The notes beneath the pieces are model-generated. The model saw nothing but the letters and a program-made list of their open reading frames with translations, searched no databases and was not told the origin of the DNA. Position numbers and translations under genes: made by a program. From Shimia sp. (GTDB lineage: Bacteria > Pseudomonadota > Alphaproteobacteria > Rhodobacterales > Rhodobacteraceae), in NCBI GenBank assembly GCA_024224295.1, contig JAAENN010000295.1, positions 1-64,000 of the forward strand: a DNA stretch of 64,000 nucleotides, written 5' to 3'. Below, piece after piece: positions 63,142-64,000 of this stretch (position 1 is the stretch's first letter; each line of letters begins with the position of its first letter).

Positions 63142-64000
63142 TCAGAAGCCACGCGGTGATGCAAGTAGCCAAAGTCCAAAAAATGTATAACCGATCATAA
63201 AGAGGGCCAAAGGGGCCTGTGACGCCACCGCGACACGTCCGGTCCCCAAATATCGCACCGCAAGCGCATGAGAGAGCAGCACCGCGATTATGTGGCCTAG
63301 CACAACGCCACCAGCTTGGCATAGCCAAAGAAAACGGACGCTTTCTTGCACGTTAAAGAACCCGGTTGTAACGTACATTTCCCCCAAACCCAGAAGGTCT
63401 TGCCCTCGCGCCCACGGATCAGTGGCCGCGATTATCGCGTATTGCGCCTCGACAAGGCAACTCGTGAAGTAATGGGCGAAATGATAGCCTAGGGTGATCG
63501 GCAAGACTGCGGGTGCAAAGATGCAAAACGCGTCTGCAAGCCCGATCTTACGAACTCCGCTAAGCTTGAGACCCAACCAAAGCGCCGCGACAAAGATCGC
63601 CAGCAAAAGAAGGTTAGCCACAATCAAGCCGGTCAAGGTTTGCCACACCACCGCAGACCGTCCAGGGAACGCGAGCGGATTGATCCCTAGCTGTGCCAAC
63701 CACCAAAAGGTTTCATTCACGCCGTCAAAACTGCCAGAGCCCAACAACAACAAGCTCATCACCGCCAGCCCAAAAGGCACCTGACGCCCCTTGGTAATTT
63801 GCCATCCCCAAAGCCCAATTGCTGTGTGCTTGGCCCGTTTGCCCAGTGGAGACAGCCGGGCATAGAGCTGCATCAACATGCCAATGCCCTCCGCCCGTAG
63901 CGACCACCGTCGCCCGCACAGCGCCATACCAAGGAAGTGCACAGCCCAATACAACACGACAACCCGCGCCAGCCGCGCCGGATCAGATGGGGCGATGTCC
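63142..64000 (-). CDS. Integral membrane protein, 5' end outside window
   Basis: At least 285 residues are present and the frame stays open to the window end (it reads DIAPSDPARLARVVV before the first candidate start), so the gene very likely begins beyond 64000. The visible part has about six hydrophobic segments with polar motifs (GYHFAHYFTSCLVEAQY, TTGFFNVQESVRFLWLCQAG). I do not recognise the function with confidence. It lies 101 bp upstream of the binding-protein gene on the same strand and could belong to the importer locus. Confidence 0.7.
   Translation of the reverse strand, partial: DIAPSDPARLARVVVLYWAVHFLGMALCGRRWSLRAEGIGMLMQLYARLSPLGKRAKHTAIGLWGWQITKGRQVPFGLAVMSLLLLGSGSFDGVNETFWWLAQLGINPLAFPGRSAVVWQTLTGLIVANLLLLAIFVAALWLGLKLSGVRKIGLADAFCIFAPAVLPITLGYHFAHYFTSCLVEAQYAIIAATDPWARGQDLLGLGEMYVTTGFFNVQESVRFLWLCQAGGVVLGHIIAVLLSHALAVRYLGTGRVAVASQAPLALFMIGYTFFGLWLLASPRGF

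Noticed and set aside
1-64000. CRISPR array, insertion sequences or rRNA operon
   Set aside because: No regularly spaced repeats, transposase genes, terminal inverted repeats or rRNA-like sequence were seen on reading the window.

Overview
This window is chromosomal DNA of an alphaproteobacterium, almost certainly a marine Rhodobacterales (roseobacter-type) organism. The evidence is a DMSP demethylase (dmdA) next to an AcuI-type reductase, a circularly permuted two-piece tmRNA of the alphaproteobacterial kind, an alpha-type SspB beside fumC, a TrgA-family protein, and the gene order phoR-pstSCAB-phoU-phoB. No rRNA, IS element, prophage or CRISPR array was seen. The DNA reads as a mostly core region with a few accessory metabolic clusters.

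Layout. 0.3-7.9 kb (minus strand): a complete phosphate-starvation regulon, phoR-pstS-pstC-pstA-pstB-phoU-phoB, with a PhoB-box-like array before phoR and another before pstS, and a strong stem-loop between pstS and pstC. 7.9-9.9 kb: gamma-carbonic anhydrase-like protein, guanylate kinase and YicC. 10.2-10.9 kb: a lone PAS-domain protein (plus strand). 11.0-21.3 kb (minus strand): alanyl-tRNA editing protein, MscS channel, cysteine synthase, a GGCT-NUDIX fusion, TrgA-like protein, CFA-type methyltransferase, photolyase, a cysteine-desulfurase-like enzyme and a HIT protein.

21.4-26.4 kb is the DMSP locus. acuI, dmdA, a DinB-fold protein, DUF1326 and DUF2182 lie head to tail on the minus strand, and a FadR-type GntR regulator is divergent. 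The shared intergenic region has two identical 15-bp operators exactly 33 bp apart, the second covering the regulator's TTG start codon. 26.4-34 kb: TenA-like protein, the permuted ssrA gene (tag ANDNRAPAMAVAA), a SnoaL-like protein, ChrA, SspB, FumC, several very small proteins, SufE, a lipoprotein and a CAU-anticodon tRNA. 34-44.5 kb: a LysR / Tat-exported metallo-beta-lactamase-fold pair, purMN, RNase D, small membrane proteins, ndk, an ABC-F protein, MarC and a retropepsin-like protease.

44.5-54.2 kb holds holC-pepA (minus) and the outer-membrane assembly operon lptF-lptG-lptD-surA-pdxA-rsmA (plus). 54.2-64 kb is an accessory catabolic block: a molybdenum hydroxylase in which the 2Fe-2S and Mo parts are one polypeptide, its separate FAD subunit, a divergent MarR regulator with a three-half-site operator, and a complete branched-chain-amino-acid-type ABC importer with a Tat-exported binding protein, followed by a membrane protein cut by the window end. 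I infer that importer and hydroxylase handle one organic substrate, but the sequence does not say which.

The strongest candidates for something not well described are the DUF2182-DUF1326-DinB-dmdA operon with its twin operators, the importer plus Mo-hydroxylase locus, and two unlisted small proteins (32 and 45 residues).
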